IMG/VR virus record: IMGVR_UViG_3300042905_003151
Location: 1 to 22,075 of that record
From: a virus
Reading direction: 5' to 3' (one strand)
Length of the DNA: 22,075 nt
Shown: positions 20,921-22,075 of the stretch, in pieces
How positions within the stretch are numbered: the stretch's first letter is position 1
Layout of the letters: each line of letters opens with the position of its first letter
Notes under the pieces: generated by a model
What the model was told of the DNA's origin: nothing
Databases searched by the model: none
The model's input: only the letters and a program-made list of their open reading frames with translations
Position numbers and translations under genes: made by a program

Positions 20921-20951
20921 CAAATGTACGAAAAAAATCTGACAATTCCAA
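20921..20951 (-). promoter_or_regulatory. Bacteroidota-type promoter TTG-N20-TACATTTG
   Basis: On the minus strand TTG (20949-20951) is followed after 20 bases by TACATTTG (20921-20928), an exact match to the -7 consensus TAnnTTTG with standard spacing. It lies in the 68-base gap between the lipoprotein stop (20955) and the ATG at 20886. The leader would be about 30 bases. It should drive the five-gene run down to the terminator at 19345-19380. Confidence 0.75.
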
Positions 20952-20954
20952 GCG

Positions 20955-21410
20955 TTATTTCTTGTCACGCCAAATAACGAGATAAATTGTATCTACCTTA
21001 CCGGCAACGTGTGTTCCGTCCTTTTGTGGGGTATTGAACACGGAAAGTGGTGTACGGTCGAGAACTTCTACGGTTTCAACAAAATGGTCAGTTTCTCCAC
21101 GATTACGAAACCAATTCTTGAACGCAGTCTCGTGATAACGAATCTTTACCTTCCACCCAAGTGTTGCGGCAGAATCAAGAATCTTCACCACATTTTCATC
21201 TTGACGGTCATTATCAATTGAAAACTGAAACGTACTTGATGTGTTCATACCTGTTTGTGTCAGGTTCAATTCACCTTCCCAAGACTTCCAAATCAAACCA
21301 CGATTGGAAAACTTGGTAACGAATCCGATACGTTCACCGTTGGAGTAATTTTCACTACAACCAACTAGTGTGAGAGAAAAAAGTGCGAGAGCAAATAGTG
21401 TGTTCTTCAT
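20955..21410 (-). CDS. Lipoprotein with lipobox, unknown
   Basis: The 151-residue protein has a clear type II signal peptide (MKNTLFALALFSLTLVGCSE, lipidated Cys18). The mature part begins YSNGERIGFVTKFSNRGLIW and KSWEGELNLTQ. I recall this pattern from a small lipoprotein group common in Bacteroidota and their phages, sometimes carrying misleading enzyme names. Later segments include ATLGWKVKIRYHETAFKNWF and VETVEVLD. No catalytic signature is visible. It would sit on the membrane surface facing the periplasm, or the cell surface if exported. AAAGGAAACAACA precedes the ATG. Phage lipoproteins often block superinfection; that is a guess here. Confidence 0.8.
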   Translation of the reverse strand: MKNTLFALALFSLTLVGCSENYSNGERIGFVTKFSNRGLIWKSWEGELNLTQTGMNTSSTFQFSIDNDRQDENVVKILDSAATLGWKVKIRYHETAFKNWFRNRGETDHFVETVEVLDRTPLSVFNTPQKDGTHVAGKVDTIYLVIWRDKK

Positions 21411-21422
21411 TGTTGTTTCCTT

Positions 21423-21644
21423 TTATCGTACACCCAAGTACGAAGAATATGGACGAATGTGTGAATTATCCTTTGATGTTTCCTTCGAGAAGGCACTCAT
21501 TACACCAAAGAAGCCGATTGTGAAAATGAGAAGTGCCGCAACACCAACCTTCATCTTACTTACATTGTTCAAGTAAGGTGCAACACGGTAGAATGTCTTT
21601 CCACTTGGTGTCTTTACACGATTGAATTCAATTCCGATAACCAT
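21423..21644 (-). CDS. Small single-pass membrane protein, unknown
   Basis: The 73-residue protein has a basic N-terminal part (FNRVKTPSGKTFYRVAPYLN), a membrane helix at about 31-52 (KVGVAALLIFTIGFFGVMSAF) and a polar C-terminus (SYLGVR). AAAGGACAAAACA precedes the ATG, the same leader type as the lipoprotein gene 12 bases downstream. No family was recognised. Confidence 0.7.
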   Translation of the reverse strand: MVIGIEFNRVKTPSGKTFYRVAPYLNNVSKMKVGVAALLIFTIGFFGVMSAFSKETSKDNSHIRPYSSYLGVR

Positions 21645-21675
21645 TGTTTTGTCCTTTTATAAGGTTGAAAAAAAA

Positions 21676-22075
21676 TTAGGCGGCAAGCAATCGCTTGTTC
21701 ATTGTCTTTGTAATTACACCAATCTCATCTGCACGTTGCAGAAGGACTGCGTTCTTGCCATAACACTTCTCTACCGCTTCAAAGTCATAACGACTACCGA
21801 TAAAGTACGTGATGAACTTCACACCGTTCTGTTCCATACGTTGCATCTGCTTACGTGAGTGAGCTTGTGCCTTTGGCCCACCATACTCAAAAGAACCATT
21901 ACCTGAACTGTAATTCATGTACGGTTCACCGTCACAGATGTTGATGAAGTAAGCTTCTGTATTGGCAGACTTCTGAATAGTATCTTTCATGATACCGTCG
22001 AAACACAATCCTTCTGGTGTCAGGTTGTTTGCAGTAACCTTCGGGAAGAGTGAACGAACGTGTTGGATGTTATGC
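21676..22075 (-). CDS. vWA-domain protein, C-terminal part (gene runs off the window)
   Basis: About 132 codons are visible to the right edge without a start, so the gene is truncated there. A TTG at 22008 is internal, not the start. The visible part reads SLFPKVTANNLTPEGLCFDGIM, AYFINICDGEPYMNY (a beta strand ending in the DGEP loop of a von Willebrand A/CobT-type fold), GVKFITYFIGSRYDFEAVEK and LLQRADEIGVITKTMNKRLL. These match C-terminal halves of vWA proteins, which in phages and bacteria often work with MoxR-type AAA ATPases. The canonical DxSxS metal site would be outside the window. Only 31 bases separate it from the next gene, in which I see a T-run but no hairpin. Confidence 0.72.
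   Translation of the reverse strand, partial: HNIQHVRSLFPKVTANNLTPEGLCFDGIMKDTIQKSANTEAYFINICDGEPYMNYSSGNGSFEYGGPKAQAHSRKQMQRMEQNGVKFITYFIGSRYDFEAVEKCYGKNAVLLQRADEIGVITKTMNKRLLAA

Noticed and set aside
21645-21675. Terminator after the vWA gene
   Set aside because: A run of eight T is present on the minus strand, but I see no stem before it.

Overview
The window looks like part of the genome of a T4-type myovirus (contractile tail) that probably infects a member of the Bacteroidota. Every convincing gene lies on the minus strand, so the reading order is from high to low coordinates. Genes are packed tightly, with many ATGA or TAATG stop/start overlaps, and the DNA is AT-rich. The T4 assignment rests on recognisable baseplate proteins (gp6-like, gp25-like, a gp5-like hub or spike) and a gp55-like late sigma factor. 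The protein sequences are distant from classical T4 and recall the so-called far-T4 group. Three things point to a Bacteroidota host: two good TTG-N20-TAnnTTTG promoters, a FISUMP-domain protein, and small proteins of families I associate with that phylum (a DUF4494-like protein, a septoil-knot protein and a lipobox protein). The host is an inference.

Layout from left to right. 1-8753 is a structural block: a truncated gene, a long coiled-coil protein, a DNRLRE-type protein, the gp6-like wedge, the gp25-like wedge, a small helical protein, a GH19-type muramidase with an SGT repeat, the gp5-like hub or spike, and a small helical protein. 8767-12290 holds the late sigma factor, a membrane-anchored small protein, a ClpP-type protease, a Cys-rich small protein, a four-helix membrane protein and a small protein. 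12291-16334 holds DNA metabolism and accessory genes: UV-damage endonuclease, a FISUMP protein with its own terminator, an orphan methyltransferase and the flavin-dependent thymidylate synthase ThyX, with small unknowns between. 16385-17711 is a run of overlapping unknowns.

17712-22075 has more and longer intergenic gaps (up to about 190 bases), and its genes are mostly small. It encodes a lysozyme-like protein with a signal anchor, a predicted 7(1)-knotted exported protein, a lipoprotein, small membrane proteins, a very acidic protein and the C-terminal part of a vWA-domain protein. The gaps carry the two host-like promoters, a directly repeated 9-mer that may be an operator, a three-armed terminator and several hairpins.

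Reading: the right-hand block looks like early or host-sigma-driven genes acting on the host envelope and physiology. The left-hand block is probably late and driven by the gp55-like factor. I see no tRNA, rRNA, CRISPR array, transposase or integrase. No stretch longer than about 190 bases lacks a gene.
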